64,000 nucleotides of DNA. Source: Lytechinus variegatus. Lineage: Eukaryota > Echinodermata > Echinoidea > Temnopleuroida > Toxopneustidae. The position numbers were made by a program, and so were the translations under genes. This document shows positions 36,201-47,182 of this stretch, piece by piece. Numbering within the stretch: the first letter of the stretch is position 1; the number at the start of each line of letters is the position of its first letter. The stretch spans positions 2,976,001 to 3,040,000 of the forward strand of contig NC_054752.1 of the NCBI RefSeq assembly GCF_018143015.1, in the 5' to 3' direction. The notes under the pieces are model-generated. The model saw nothing but the letters and a program-made list of their open reading frames with translations, did no database searches and had not been told where the DNA came from.

Positions 36201-39200
36201 TTACTTGAAAATTCACAAAATTCACCAAAAGAGTGCATAAAATCCTTCATTTCAATTTAAAAAAAATGCAAAAAAGCTTAGTCGCTTCGCTCCATCACAT
36301 TCGATTTTGTACGCATCCTACCCCCCCCCCCCAACAAAAAAATCTACATACGGCCATGCGGGCACATGCTCGATTTGTCTACTTGGTTAATTTCTGCCGT
36401 TGCCCTATCCGTGTAAGAGGTGTTCAAGTCCCGTTTCGTGAAGCCTCTTGTAAAATGGGGTACCCACCTTGGCTTTGGGGTCGTCGGTGCTTATATCTAG
36501 TGGCAAGAAGGGCGGGTGGCAGTGAGACTTAAGTATCCTCGGTGATTTCAATCGTTCAGCACGGTCGATCTGTAATGCCGATGTCTGTAGAGGAGGATAG
36601 CATCACCGTGATTACAAGGTGGTTTTGAGATTGAGATTGGGGATTTGAGATTTAGTAATAATTTGTCTGCCCACAGAATACAAAGTATCATAGTCAAAAT
36701 ATTACAAAGGTTTCAACAATAATACATACAACAGATCAAAGGATAGATGGGGACTGAGATAAACCTATTTGACTTAGGCTGATAAGTAATGAAAATAGTC
36801 ATAGAGCGGAGGCCTGGTCGGGGCTTGCCAAAAAAAATCATACTTGTATGCAGGGGCCAGGTGCCGATTTTTTTTTTAAATGCCAACCAAAAAAAGGCGA
36901 TTTCAGTCGAAAATATAGATGACTTAGATCAAATTTCTGTACATTTTACTAGGTCAACCTGATTTCCAAGGGATGCTGCCTATAATATATAACATACGGA
37001 GCACCCTTAGAAAAAAAATCTTGGTGGTGCTTCAGAGGGCAGTGCTTGTATGAGAAGCAAGCCCCTTGTGACTTAATTCTGAATTTCAGTATGAAAGAAA
37101 TCATTGTACAATGACAGAGATGGGAAGAAACCAATTTAATATATAAAAGCACCATACAAAATATCTTATGTTGGATCAAATGATTAACAAAAATTTCATT
37201 AAAAAAAGCTTTGTGTTTGTTTAAACGAAAATCCTGGACTGGAGGGTTATATTTCATATTATTCATTCATTCATATCAAGAGAATTTTTGAATGAAGATT
37301 TTCTTTGAAATCAAATAGATTTCTAAAAGGAAGCTGAAATAACAGTTTTCTTTCAGCAAAAAATTAAGGATATAAACATAACTTCTCGAGAAAGGGAAGG
37401 TTAATTGGGCCAAGGATACTTCCCCCAAGTGTGCCCCCTTCTAAAAAAATACAAATACGCAAATGTACTTACGGATGGGTTTGCGAGGTCTTTTACGTGT
37501 TCAAGAAATGGGATCAGTTTCAAGACATGTTTTCCTTCTAGTTTGTTCAAATTTCCATTAAATCTTATCAGCATCATCAGATGCTCGGCCCAGGTTGTTC
37601 CTGTTGATAAATGAAATAAATAGACATTTGCTATAGAAAACATGATAATAACCACATTCGTTTTCTAGAGCGTTTTCTGTGGCAAACAGATGGTCCGTTG
37701 CAGAAAGAGTTGCGTTTAAGTGCAAGTCAAAAAATCAATCGCAAGTCCCAAACGCGCGCTGTTAATTGGTTGAAAAACAAGTTGTGCATGACTTTTAGAG
37801 TTGCGATTGATTGCAACTCTTTCTGTAACGGATGATGGTCTTGGGGGCATGGGCCCTCAGAAATTACACGATAAAGAAAAAGGATGTAGCATTTAAATAT
37901 TATACGATTTTCTGAATATTATGTAAAGGTTTATCACGAGGTTTTGTATTAAAGCGATCATTTTTTAACAAGCTTGCTCTGCTCGCTCGCTGATTTTTAG
38001 AGATCCCCTTTATGCCATGTCTTGTCCCCTCGAAATTGATGCTTCTTTTATACGCCACTGCGCTCAAGAGAAATCAAAAGTTGTTTCACAGAGTTTGGCA
38101 TATAAAGATTAACAGCATAATAAAGAGTGGAAGGTGCTTTCGAGTTGATAATTAAATAAAATATTGTTTAAACAGAAGAGTCTTGAAATAATGTTTCTTG
38201 AACACTTCCAAAAACAGAGTGAAATCTAGTAAGATGTAAAAAAGGGAATATTTTAGCGGTGAAGGAATTATTTTGTACTTTTTAAATCACACATTTTTGC
38301 TTAAAGGTATTGTTTAACTTTGTGAGCAGCCGATTTAAAAATTTCTCAAACCATGATGAAACATGTGTACAAGTGCATGTATTAGAACTAATAAACCCTG
38401 AAAACAACCATTATTGAGAATGAAAAGCTAAAACTACAAGGCAAACCCCGATTTTGTAAATAGGCGTCTTATAGACACCTAAATAGTACACATAAGTGTA
38501 TGGGATGAAATTAAGATGGTGTTTCTGGTCACTCTATATTTCAATTTTTGAAGCACTTAATCATTTTCGAACGTAATTTTTTCTGGGCTTCATTTTTGTA
38601 ACATATCACAGACACAGGTGACAAGTGTGATCTTCTAGCTCAGATTTTTAAAAGTCAATCAAATGTTAACCAATCACTTTAACATCTTTTGAGGTATATA
38701 ACAAAGTAATGTAGATCTCACTTAATGCTAAACAAATAAAACGATCGAGTGGGTAGTTTCGTGTGATAAACCATGGGCTGTGCCTGCGACACGGGATCAG
38801 GAGGTATATAGCCAATATAGGCCCTACCCCCCATCATCAATTAGAGAAGAAAAAAAGAGGACAAAGACATTAAAAGGTAAAGAGAGAGAGAGAGAGAAAA
38901 AAAGAAAAGACAATTGTTTTAAAACGGTGGTCTGTGTCTGGTATAACTTTATAATCACTGTAAACTAATTGAGAAAGAGCTAATGTAATACTGTATGAAG
39001 GTTGTCTCGCCCCCCCCCCCCCCCCCCGCCAATCAAAATAACCCTGAGTCCTCCTATCGTAGAGAATGCATTGATTTGCCCCAAACAGTCAGATGACAAA
39101 ATAAATTGCTTGGTGAAATGTTTTATGACTCCATAATCGACAGGGTAGCATACGTGTATCGGGATAGTCAGTAATTGAAATATGATTTTGAAAGTAGGCC

Positions 39201-39370
39201 CTACCTGATTTGGGATACGTCACGACAAACAGGTCATCGGGTCGGACAGCGAAGTTCCTCAGTCGTTTGAGGGCCCTCAGAGGCATGATGTTTGGTACGA
39301 TGACGCCTTCATGCTCGTAACATGTCTCTGCGACGCAGGCAGGAACCTTGGCAGAAAATCCAGCATTCAT
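32373..39370 (-). CDS. Cytosolic sulfotransferase (SULT A), 318 aa
   Basis: The enzyme transfers sulfate from PAPS to a hydroxyl or amine of a small molecule in the cytosol; the acceptor cannot be read from sequence. Exons: 39205-39370, 37473-37600, 36468-36584, 35350-35476, 34281-34375, 33366-33549 and 32373-32512 (stop TGA). All have GT-AG sites and phases fit throughout (957 nt). Key residues are the PAPS loop TYPKSGTTW (about 51-59, split by intron 1 at Gly56), catalytic His119 in LKSHCHPPF, YVARNPKDTAVSLYHF with Arg143 and Ser151 for the 3'-phosphate, and RKGIIGDWKNYF (271-282). Length and the seven-exon plan match animal SULT1-type genes. The KxxxTVxxxE dimer motif is not conserved (KNYFTADQNR). 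The first ATG of the exon opens MNAGFSAKVP. A 308-aa paralogue lies at 47183-59174 in the same orientation. The gene appears intact. Confidence 0.96.
32545..33362. repeat. Trinucleotide microsatellite (CAT/CAC)n in SULT A intron 6
   Basis: About 820 bases of CAC, CAT and ATT triplets fill almost the whole intron between SULT A exons 6 and 7. The repeat runs up to the exon 6 donor: on the minus strand GGTAATGATGATGACGACG follows the last exon base. On the minus strand the exon 6 frame stays open and would encode an Asp/Gly-rich chain if unspliced. Confidence 0.95.
33804..34132. mobile_element. GC-rich MITE with GCCGGTGTAGCGGCG termini
   Basis: The left end GCCGGTGTAGCGGCG is matched by 'cgccgctagaccggc' at the right. 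Inside are repeated 'tatctgccg' and 'atccgccg' motifs and a perfect palindrome CCGGCGGATACGGTATCCG at about 33830. It is 329 bp and lies in SULT A intron 5. I see no clear target duplication. Confidence 0.7.
34486..34786. mobile_element. hAT-like MITE with 8-bp target duplication
   Basis: CAGTAGCGTACCTAGG at the left faces CCGTAGGTACGCTAGTG at the right. The element is flanked by a perfect 8-bp repeat GTCAGCCG (34478-34485 and 34787-34794). Poly-G runs and 'gacaagc.aaaaaa' motifs fill the interior. It is 301 bp, lies in SULT A intron 4, and carries no frame of its own. Confidence 0.88.
36130..36340. repeat. Poly-C patches in SULT A intron 3
   Basis: Two C runs (about 36163-36177 and 36320-36333) resemble the G-run/C-run elements at 2605-2760 and 29784-29815. 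No terminal repeats could be fixed. Confidence 0.4.
37694..37832. mobile_element. Short palindromic MITE in SULT A intron 1
   Basis: TCCGTTGCAGAAAGAGTTGC and its near-inverse GCAACTCTTTCTGTAACGGA bound a 139-bp element. The inner 'aaatcaatcgcaa' and 'ttgcgattgatt' blocks are also inverted. Confidence 0.8.
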
Positions 39371-39451
39371 TGCTCCAATCTTCTAACTTATCTACAAAAT
39401 AAATAAATTAAAAATGCAACATGAAACCTTCTTTTCGTCTAAGAGCCTTGT

Positions 39452-39546
39452 ATCAGAGGCACGACGTTTTGTACGATGACTCCCCCATGCTCGTGACATG
39501 TCATCACGACGCAAAACGGGACTTTGACAGAAAATTAATCACTCAT
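39452..39546 (-). pseudogene. Dead copy of SULT exon 1
   Basis: Read on the minus strand from ATG at 39546, the sequence gives MSD-stop-FSVKVPFCVV, then CHEHGGVIVQNVVPL. This aligns block by block with SULT A exon 1 (MNAGFSAKVPACVA, CYEHEGVIVPNIMPL). A TAA sits at codon 4 and no PAPS-loop part follows. It lies about 80 bp upstream of the SULT A start codon, so it is probably a remnant of a tandem duplication of the 5' end or of an older neighbouring SULT. Confidence 0.85.
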
Positions 39547-41405
39547 TGCTCTTCTTTTTACTATCCATTATAGTATAATAAATTGCAAAGACGTCAAGCA
39601 AAATAAAGATTATTATCAATCTTTTATAAACGCAAAAAATGCTACAAATACTACCGAAAAAATACCATAAACAGATAACAATAAAAATGCATCTGAAAAA
39701 ATACTTTAATTGGTCAACTCATCTACCCTTTCGTCATTTTATCTTTAAGAGGCTCCGTTAAAGTTCAAGAAGTACATGCGAACGAAATATCAAAGTCAAT
39801 GCAAGCTCAAAGGGCATAAGACCGATTTACACGAAATTTATCTCGCGGTTTTTTTTAATAATAATAATCATCATCATCATCATAACTTAGTCTTATAGCG
39901 CTTTTCGTGAGATCCATATCAAAGCGCTCTAAAATGTTGAGAAAATTTGAAATACAATAACAAAATTTAGAAATTATATAATAAAAGTTTTAAATATCAA
40001 GGTCACTGTTGGATATGCTTTGTTTCATGAGGTTAGTCATTGCTTAATGTTTCATAATGCACCATTTGCACTACCCCCCCCCCACACACACACCTTTACA
40101 CCATACCCCTAAACACTGGATTAGTCAACTTCTTTGGATAACATGAGCGAGATTTTTTTTCTGGGGGGGGATAGGCTTAATCATTTTTCGGTAATTTCGA
40201 TAGGGTAATATTTTGAAAAAACAGTAATACCTGCGGCTGAAGAGGGCCATGAAGTCCACGAATGGATAATAAATAAATGGAAAAATAAATAAATAAATGA
40301 ATATATAGACATGTAGATAGAGGATTGGCTGACATACGTGGAAGTTACAAGGGGGGGGGGGTGGGTTCTCAAACAATAATATTGTAAATATGCCTCACAG
40401 TATAGACCTATTAATGATTAATCATCAAAGTACTCTGAACCCGTGAAGCAGTTTGTAAAGTGGACATGTCACATCTATCTATAAACAAACAGTATTAGGA
40501 CCCATGATTAGGACTAAAACACTAAAATATATGCACTATAAATTCCAAGGATTCAAAATGAATCCAGATCGACTGTGAATAGTGACCAGCCGAATATTAG
40601 ATTTACATTTGAACCTCGTTGATTTAAATATAAATCTAAAATAATTGAATTCAAATCTTTTCAGATTTAAAAGTTAATCTTTAAGATTTGAAATAAATTC
40701 AAGATTCGGCTGGTCACTATTCACAGTCGATCTGGATTTATTTCAAATCCTTGGAATTAAAGAGTGTGGCGATCCGAAATTAAAGATACTGCGAATTACA
40801 AAAAAAAGCTTCATCTTAATCCATAACTAATTCATTAATTTGGGGAATTTCCACATGTTTTGTGTTCTTTTCTGTTTTCGGGTACATAAAATCTATTTAT
40901 GCCTACATGAAAAGTAAAAGATGATTGGACGTTGATTTGCTATCATTTCGGATCAATTTTCATCATTTTCCTGTAGAAATCATTTTTTTTTACTATAAGG
41001 ATGAGCTACAAAATAAACGATGTTTGATATAATAATAAGAAGCCAGTTTTTAGTTCCTTCCTGCGCTTGATCAAATGATTCTGCGCATGATCAGAGGAAG
41101 GTCATTCGTACCAAAGTGACCTGGTGGTTTAAAATCTAATGAGATAAGCACCAACTTTGATGTCTTGATTATTCATATATTCTTTCGGATTGTGTTTTTC
41201 ATTTACGTCCAAAAAAATAACAATTCAACAAATACCTTCATAAAGTGTTCATTGGTGTGCTATTCTAGCTACTATTCAATTTCTTCATCCTGCTATGTAA
41301 GGCAAGCTTTCGTAACATCTTGCTTTGAAATCTGCCCATCATAATGAAAAGAAATGAAAGGTCATTGCCCAAATTTGTACATGAAGTAACTACGAACTGT
41401 TACTG
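39547..41405. other. Intergenic, no gene
   Basis: No gene is supported. A tail of the SINE/LINE type ('ataataataatcatcatc', 'cttatagcgcttttcgtg') occurs at 39859-39930, a C run with a CA repeat at 40074-40092, and the palindromic MITE at 40541-40758. The SULT A promoter may lie in the first kilobase, but I see no TATA box I trust. Confidence 0.45.
40541..40758. mobile_element. Palindromic MITE, ATTCCAAGGATT termini
   Basis: The whole 218-bp sequence folds on itself. The left part contains 'gatcgactgtgaatagtgac', and the right part its inverse. TAA at both edges next to ATTCCAAGG and CCTTGGAAT could be a 3-bp target duplication of PIF/Harbinger type; that assignment is inference. Confidence 0.85.
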
Positions 41406-41412
41406 GTCAATA

Positions 41413-41545
41413 ATAATCCGCTTTTATACGACGTGTCTAAACGCTTTACAGATTATATTGTTATCACGGTAGGGGTATCGGATTCAATCAGACATTTCCG
41501 CACTCAATTTGTATGCACATCCTCCACTCCCTGGTGGGTGTTTCA
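41413..41545 (-). repeat. 3' fragment of tRNA-derived SINE
   Basis: It matches the 3' half of the SINE at 48517-48872 ('aataatccgc.tttata', 'cacgtcg/acgtgtc', 'gattcaatc.g.cattcccgc', 'ccccactccctggtg'). It stops exactly where a MITE arm ('gtttcataaagctgtttgta') begins. Confidence 0.7.
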
Positions 41546-42061
41546 TAAAGCTGTTTGTAAGTTAAGAACGACTGGGATTTATTTTAAAATTGAGCAACCG
41601 TTGGAAAAAATATGGAAAAGGAATTTTTTGTAAAGGACTATTAAGATAAACAACCGCAATGTGGGATTGATTCGAAATCGCATCTTTTTGTAAGACATGT
41701 CCCAGATAGAAGATTGACGAGTCTTTGGGATCGTTGAAGCAATCGACGGGTTTTCCTCTATAAAGAATAAAGGTTTTTGTGCTGCTTTTTACTTCATGGT
41801 TGACATGGTTGAAGTACCCAATACAAAAGAGCTACACAATTGAGTCAAGAAAAGTAGACTATAGTGTAATAGAGACTTTAGTAGACTATATGAAGGCTTA
41901 AATAGTCAAAGTTGACGGAAAAGCGGGTAACAAAATGAAAAGGTTGGCTTATACAGGGGATACAGATTCTTCCTACCTATAGCCTGGAATACATGTAGGC
42001 TTGTGCCCAACAACTAAGTCACAATCATGTTCACTGACGCCTCATTGTACATGCTGTACCA

Positions 42062-42203
42062 GGGGAGTGTTTCATGAAACATATAGTATGTGCTTTTAAC
42101 TGACTATTGTTATAAGCCACTGAAATCCTCGCATCTGATTGACTCAGAACAAATTAGTCAGTGAAAAATCACTGACAAGGTACCTCATGAAAGAAACTTG
42201 TCC
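42062..42203. mobile_element. Palindromic MITE related to 3436-3573
   Basis: GGGAGTGTTTCATGAAAC at the left faces 'catgaaagaaacttgtcc' at the right. Inner GACTATTG and 'ttagtcagtgaaaaatcact' blocks are partly inverted. About 142 bp. Confidence 0.6.
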
Positions 42204-42409
42204 AGATAGATTCTACGTCAGAGCGTTTAACCTTCCGCGGCCGAAGGAAAATAAGGATAAAATCAATGTCAACATGGTCAATGGGTTGAATAAATAACAA
42301 TGTATGACATGACGTTATAAATCTTGTCTTGTCTTTCCGTTAATGCCCACAATCATTATATTGATTTTTATGGCATATGAACGTCAGGATTGACTTGACT
42401 TACCAGGAC

Positions 42410-42720
42410 CGGCAGGTGCAATACACCGGGTGAACACCCTACTCTTTGACGAATAGTGTATTGGTTTTAACGTGCATAGGTTGTGACTCTCCTATACATG
42501 GGACCAACATTTGCGTCCTTTCCGATGGACGGAGTGTTTTCCAACTACATTCACACCTGCACTGAATACAGCAGTGAGGCACGATAACACACAACGCTAT
42601 AGGATCAGATTTTTTGTTAGACGCGTTTCGGCATGAGCGGGACTCGAACCCCTCACGATGAGATCTACGATCTTATCCGAAACATGCGCTCTAACCGACT
42701 GAGCTACGCTGCCTACGATA
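42410..42720 (-). mobile_element. tRNA-derived SINE with strong A and B boxes
   Basis: On the minus strand from 42718: TAGCTCAGTCGG (perfect A box), later GGTTCGAGTCCC (perfect B box). The outer acceptor-stem pairs match only over GGCA/TGCC; the inner pairs do not, and the stretch between anticodon arm and B box is too long. A non-tRNA body follows down to about 42410. It is therefore better read as a SINE head than as a functional tRNA. Confidence 0.7.
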
Positions 42721-43633
42721 TACGTTAGAATGTATGTTTATCATTCGTGCGTATGCGAGGTAAGAATGGGTAAGCTATATATTTTCTAGAACACATTTTA
42801 ATGAGAGCTAGAAATCACTTACCACATGATAACGGTGAATACGCTCGATACTTTTAGTTCTCAATACAAGTACAGTGAAGATTTCCCTCAAAAGTGGCTA
42901 AATCGTGTATTTATATCGCAACTGTTTTGGTCGCGCTTGGTCGAGACAACAAGGGAAGCAAAATCAATTATTAACACGGATCAACGCATCAAAACGAACA
43001 GATCGTGGTCTTTGCACTGCTCTATATTTTATGCAGAGGGATTCATCTGGTCTATCTATCGGTCGAGGGCTGGGTACATGGCCCTGCATGGGAAGAAGCG
43101 GGGTTGCTGAAGCACCCCCCCGCCCGTTATTCTAGGGGTGCTGCGTATGTTATTCACCCCCATAATATGCCAGAATATATAGTTTGCCCCCAAATCACAT
43201 TCATTTTGGAGCGACCCCTCCCTTTTTATTGGGAGTGGGGGCTTGTCAAAAAGTGATCGTTTTTTTCTCTCGATCGTTTTGAAACATTTTGTTTCTTGTG
43301 TGACAATAAATAATTACTGTATAAGAATAAAAAAACACGCGTACCACTTTTAATACATATTTGTTTTATTTTTTTTCAAAAATCAATAACAGAAAAAACA
43401 AATCAGGTATACAAAATATGATTAACACGGCAACAGGCACAAACAATGACACGGTTTCATTTTAAATGAACATGAATGGTTGTTTTAAAATAATCAGAGT
43501 ACGAATAGAATTGCAAACTGTAAATTATCTATGTTAAAACAAACTACCACAGCAAAGGTGTAGAAAAATGAAATACTGATCACTGTGTATTGAATACGTA
43601 ATTCTAATCATTTTCATTATTTTGTCTGTGATA

Positions 43634-44220
43634 TTAAAGGAAACCAAAACCCAAGAAGAGAAGCAATCTTATTGGAAAAAGTAAAATGAGAGGAACAATT
43701 TAAAAAAGTTTCATCAAAATCGGTTATAAAATAAGCAAGTTATGGCTGATTAAAAAGTCTTGTTGTACTCAGTATGTGGATCCTCAAATTGGCAAACATG
43801 CTTAAAAATGGCTGATTTTGTGGACAACTCTCCATTTGTTTTGTACACATATTTTCAGATTTTCCCCTTTGTTTTATATATGTCACATTTTCTCCTCCTG
43901 ACCTTGACATATATGGTGTGAATTATATTTTCCAACGACATATGTTGTGCTCAGAAGGAGGCAAGATGCGATTTGAAAGATAATAAGGAAAATCTGAAAA
44001 TTTGTGTACAAAACAAATGGAGAGTTGTCCACAAAATCAGCCATTTTGAAGCACGTTTGCCAATTTGAGGATGCCCATAGAAAGTAAAACAAGAGTTTTC
44101 AAACTCCCATAACTTGCTTATTTCATAACCGATTTTGATGAAACTTTTTTTTAATTGTTCATCTCATTTTACTCTTTCCAATAAGATTACTTCTCTTCTT
44201 GGGTTTTGGTTTCCTTTAAA
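43634..44220. mobile_element. Long palindromic MITE, family D (TTAA edges)
   Basis: A 587-bp near-perfect palindrome starting TTAAAGGAAACCAAAACCCA and ending GGGTTTTGGTTTCCTTTAA. Inner arms carry 'gttttgtacaca', 'ggagagttgtccacaaaatc' and their inverses. Arms are long and well matched, so it is probably young. No frame is present. Confidence 0.9.
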
Positions 44221-44284
44221 GTGCGTCCGCTTTCCGATCGTCACTCCGAAAAAATCCTTAAAATGTAAGTCGTACTTATTTTGG

Positions 44285-44660
44285 TTTATTTCCAATTCGT
44301 CTAATGCCAATTCGTCCAATTGCCAAATCGTCTATCATCACTTGGTCTACCATCAGTTCGTCCACTTACCACATGGTCTAATTGCCATTTAGTCTAATGC
44401 CATTCCGTCTAATAACCAGTTGGTACAATAACCATGAGTCCATATACCATTTGGTCTAATTGGATTAAATTGTGTAAAATGAATGAAAAAGGATATTAGA
44501 CCAACTGGTTATGAGACGAAATGAAGATTAGACGAAGTGATGATTGGACAAAAATGGTTGTCAAACGAAATATTGATGGACAGAATGACAACCGAGTCTA
44601 AATGGAATTAGACCATATGGTGAGTGGACGAGTTGGCAGTAGACGAATTTGCAATTCACC
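44285..44660. repeat. Degenerate TCGTCTAATGCC repeat folding into inverted arms
   Basis: The left arm is a run of units such as 'attcgtctaatgcc', 'agttcgtccacttacc' and 'atggtctaattgcc'. The right arm (44490-44660) carries the inverse units ('attagacgaagtgatgattg', 'agtggacgagttggcagtag'). It is a foldback of short tandem units with no coding potential. Confidence 0.8.
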
Positions 44661-45770
44661 CTTATTTTGGGCTATTATTTTTTTCCTTCCAGCTTCTAGC
44701 TGCCTAACACTGTTTAGTGTATTTCTTTCCTTGTTGACATAAATACATGCAGCCATGCAGGTATTCGTTACTGAGGCACGGAAAACTTGACATAACAAAA
44801 CATCTGATTTGGTTGAAGAAAGATTATGGTCCACTTTGAAAGCCGATGTATGAATATGAAGTTCAAGTGATTGAAAATTACATAATGCCTATATAATTAG
44901 AAACATGTTTGGCCTAAAAAAAATCGTGTCTCAAACAAGTGTTTAATAATTCAAAAATTAATGACTTTGTTAAATGTCATTTGATTTCATGATGGTCCAT
45001 GGTATCTGCTTTTCGTGTGCAAAATTCGTTCACGCGACACCGGCAACTTACATGTATGTACATTACGACTAATGGTCATCATCGAACATTATATGCCCCC
45101 TGAGCCGGCGTCGAGTCTCTACTATGACAGCTGGCTGGAGATATTCGAAATGCAGGGCCTACAATAGATTATGACATGCATGGATAAGAAAGTGGTTTTT
45201 TTTTCAAACAAATCGAGAACATATTGAGTGAGGAAAAAACATACTGAATTAAGGCTTAGATATAGATCATTACAGTCCATCGAATCGATATTGCATTTAC
45301 TGTTTAATGTGGATTATTGGTGGATCACTGGCAATTGATTCCATGGATCAGATCACCGGCCTCTCCAGCCGAAACCATTTTTCAGACGTATTGCATATAC
45401 ACAGCATATGCAATACGTCTGAACTTGCGGGGGAGGGGGGTTTTCCTTTGTTTGCTCCTTCTACACAAACGATATGCCTCTAGCACACAATGTAATGGGC
45501 ATTATGTTTTACTTTCCCCAGAAATTGGGATTAGATTCAAATTCCCGGGGGACCACTTCCATTGATGAGTGGATACCAGGCACGACCATGGGGTTTCGAA
45601 AAGCACCCTAAACAAGGGAAGCAAGTCTTTTCCAGATTATAAAAAATGCATCTCTTAACAAGTATTTGGCTTGTGAAACCCTACAAGTATTGGAAATATA
45701 TCCCTTTTTTCAGTATTTCAAACATCGTTTTTGATAACGTTACATAGGCCTATATGTAACGTACTTGCCC
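44661..45770. other. Intergenic, no gene; one perfect hairpin
   Basis: No gene is seen. The only clear structure is the 18-bp hairpin at 45381-45423. Confidence 0.45.
45381..45423. repeat. Perfect 18-bp hairpin with 7-base loop
   Basis: TTCAGACGTATTGCATAT and its exact reverse complement are separated by a 7-base loop. No neighbouring inverted repeats extend it. The arms are too short for a typical miRNA precursor. Confidence 0.8.
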
Positions 45771-45879
45771 TCTCCGTGCCCTTTTACGCGTGGTCGCGCC
45801 TGGTATCCACTCAACAATGGAAGTGCCCCCCCCCGGCGGCCTCTTGAACTCTGGGAGGAACCAAATATGGCTCTGGAAA

Positions 45880-46110
45880 GTCGTCCTAAGTCGGATATAT
45901 CGCTGTTACCATAGAATGAACCAGAATTTTGCACACGAAACGCATATGGAATGTTTCCGTTGCAGATGCCAAACGAAAAAAAATCTCATGTCACAAAATT
46001 TGCATTGCAGAACAGAGTTTTACGACCATGACGACGGGCCAAAAAGTCTCTTCCAAAATCAACTACCGTTGTACATAAGCGTTCGCGTTCTCCAACGAAA
46101 GGTCGGGAAT
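45880..46110. repeat. Dispersed repeat related to 57030-57180
   Basis: The blocks 'gaattttgcacacgaa', 'tctcatgtcac.aaatttgc' and 'cttccaaaatcaacta' occur here in the plus orientation and in reverse complement at 57030-57180. A third, shorter inverted piece is at 57560-57640. The family boundaries and type are unknown. Confidence 0.6.
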
Positions 46111-46223
46111 ATTGAGACATTAAAAACTGAACTAAGACCTTTCATTCCCAGCAAGCATAAGTATGTGAATAATGTGTGACACGTTAGGGGGTCGGTGCGC
46201 CACAATATGGCGCTATATACAAA

Positions 46224-46516
46224 ATGATAATAATAATAATAATAATATTCATAATGCTGTATTCATAAAGCGCCTTTTGCCTGAGGATACAAAGCGCTGC
46301 GGTTATTACTCTGGCTTTAGCTCGAGCAACTATCACCGGCGCTCAGTGCATACAAGGAATTAATCCTGCCGGGTACCCATTCACCTCACCTGGATCGAGT
46401 GCAGCACAGTGTGAATAAATTTCTTGCTGAAGGAAAACACACCATGGTTAGGATTCGAACCCACGACCCTTTGTTTGAAAGGCGAGAGTCAGAACCACTA
46501 GACCACGACGCGCCGG
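46224..46516 (-). mobile_element. tRNA-derived SINE
   Basis: The head at 46516 reads 'gcgtcgtggtctagtggttc', then 'gggttcgaatcc' (B box). The body matches the 11048-11352 copy, and the tail is an (ATT)n run at 46224-46245. Confidence 0.85.
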
Positions 46517-46942
46517 CATGATATTCATCATCATCATCGTCGTCACAAGTACTTCTCTTATTACTTTCATAGATAGGCGTACAAATATGCCAAGTTTAGG
46601 AGGTGCCTGAATCTAAACGTTATTTTTTTTATATTGTACTCATATTCAAATATACGATCTTGCTGCTGCAAGACTCAATTACACATTGTCAAACTACTTT
46701 GTTTTCATCTGATATTATGCTCTTCATGAATCATTTTCTCGATCCATATTATTCTTTATGGCTTAAACAGAAAAATGTTGCGGGAATCTAAGGCTCAAAT
46801 TAATGAAGGCCATTTACTTAAAAAAATACATTACTTCTTCATAAGAATTCTAAAATTTATTTTATGTACAAATAGACAAATATGAGTAAAGTCATAACGT
46901 TTCTCGATAAAAATTGACATTCTTACGCTGGTCTGAAACTGT

Positions 46943-46947
<5 letters not shown>

Positions 46948-47018
<71 letters not shown>
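46948..47018. repeat. (TA)n microsatellite
   Basis: About 70 bases of alternating TA with two ATACAT interruptions. It lies about 165 bp beyond the SULT B stop codon. Confidence 0.95.
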
Positions 47019-47020
<2 letters not shown>

Positions 47021-47182
47021 CATATATGTATTATTTTGAGGAGAAAATATTATTGATTAAGTACTGATGGGAAACGTACATTAAAACGACACTATTTTAT
47101 AGATAGAAATTAATACTTCAATATGATCTATCGCTCATGTCACAGATAAAACCAATAAAATCTTTCTGCCTAAACATCAATC

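Noticed and set aside
42640-42720. Functional tRNA gene on the minus strand
   Set aside because: A and B boxes are perfect, but the inner acceptor-stem pairs do not match and the anticodon-variable region is too long. A SINE body follows.
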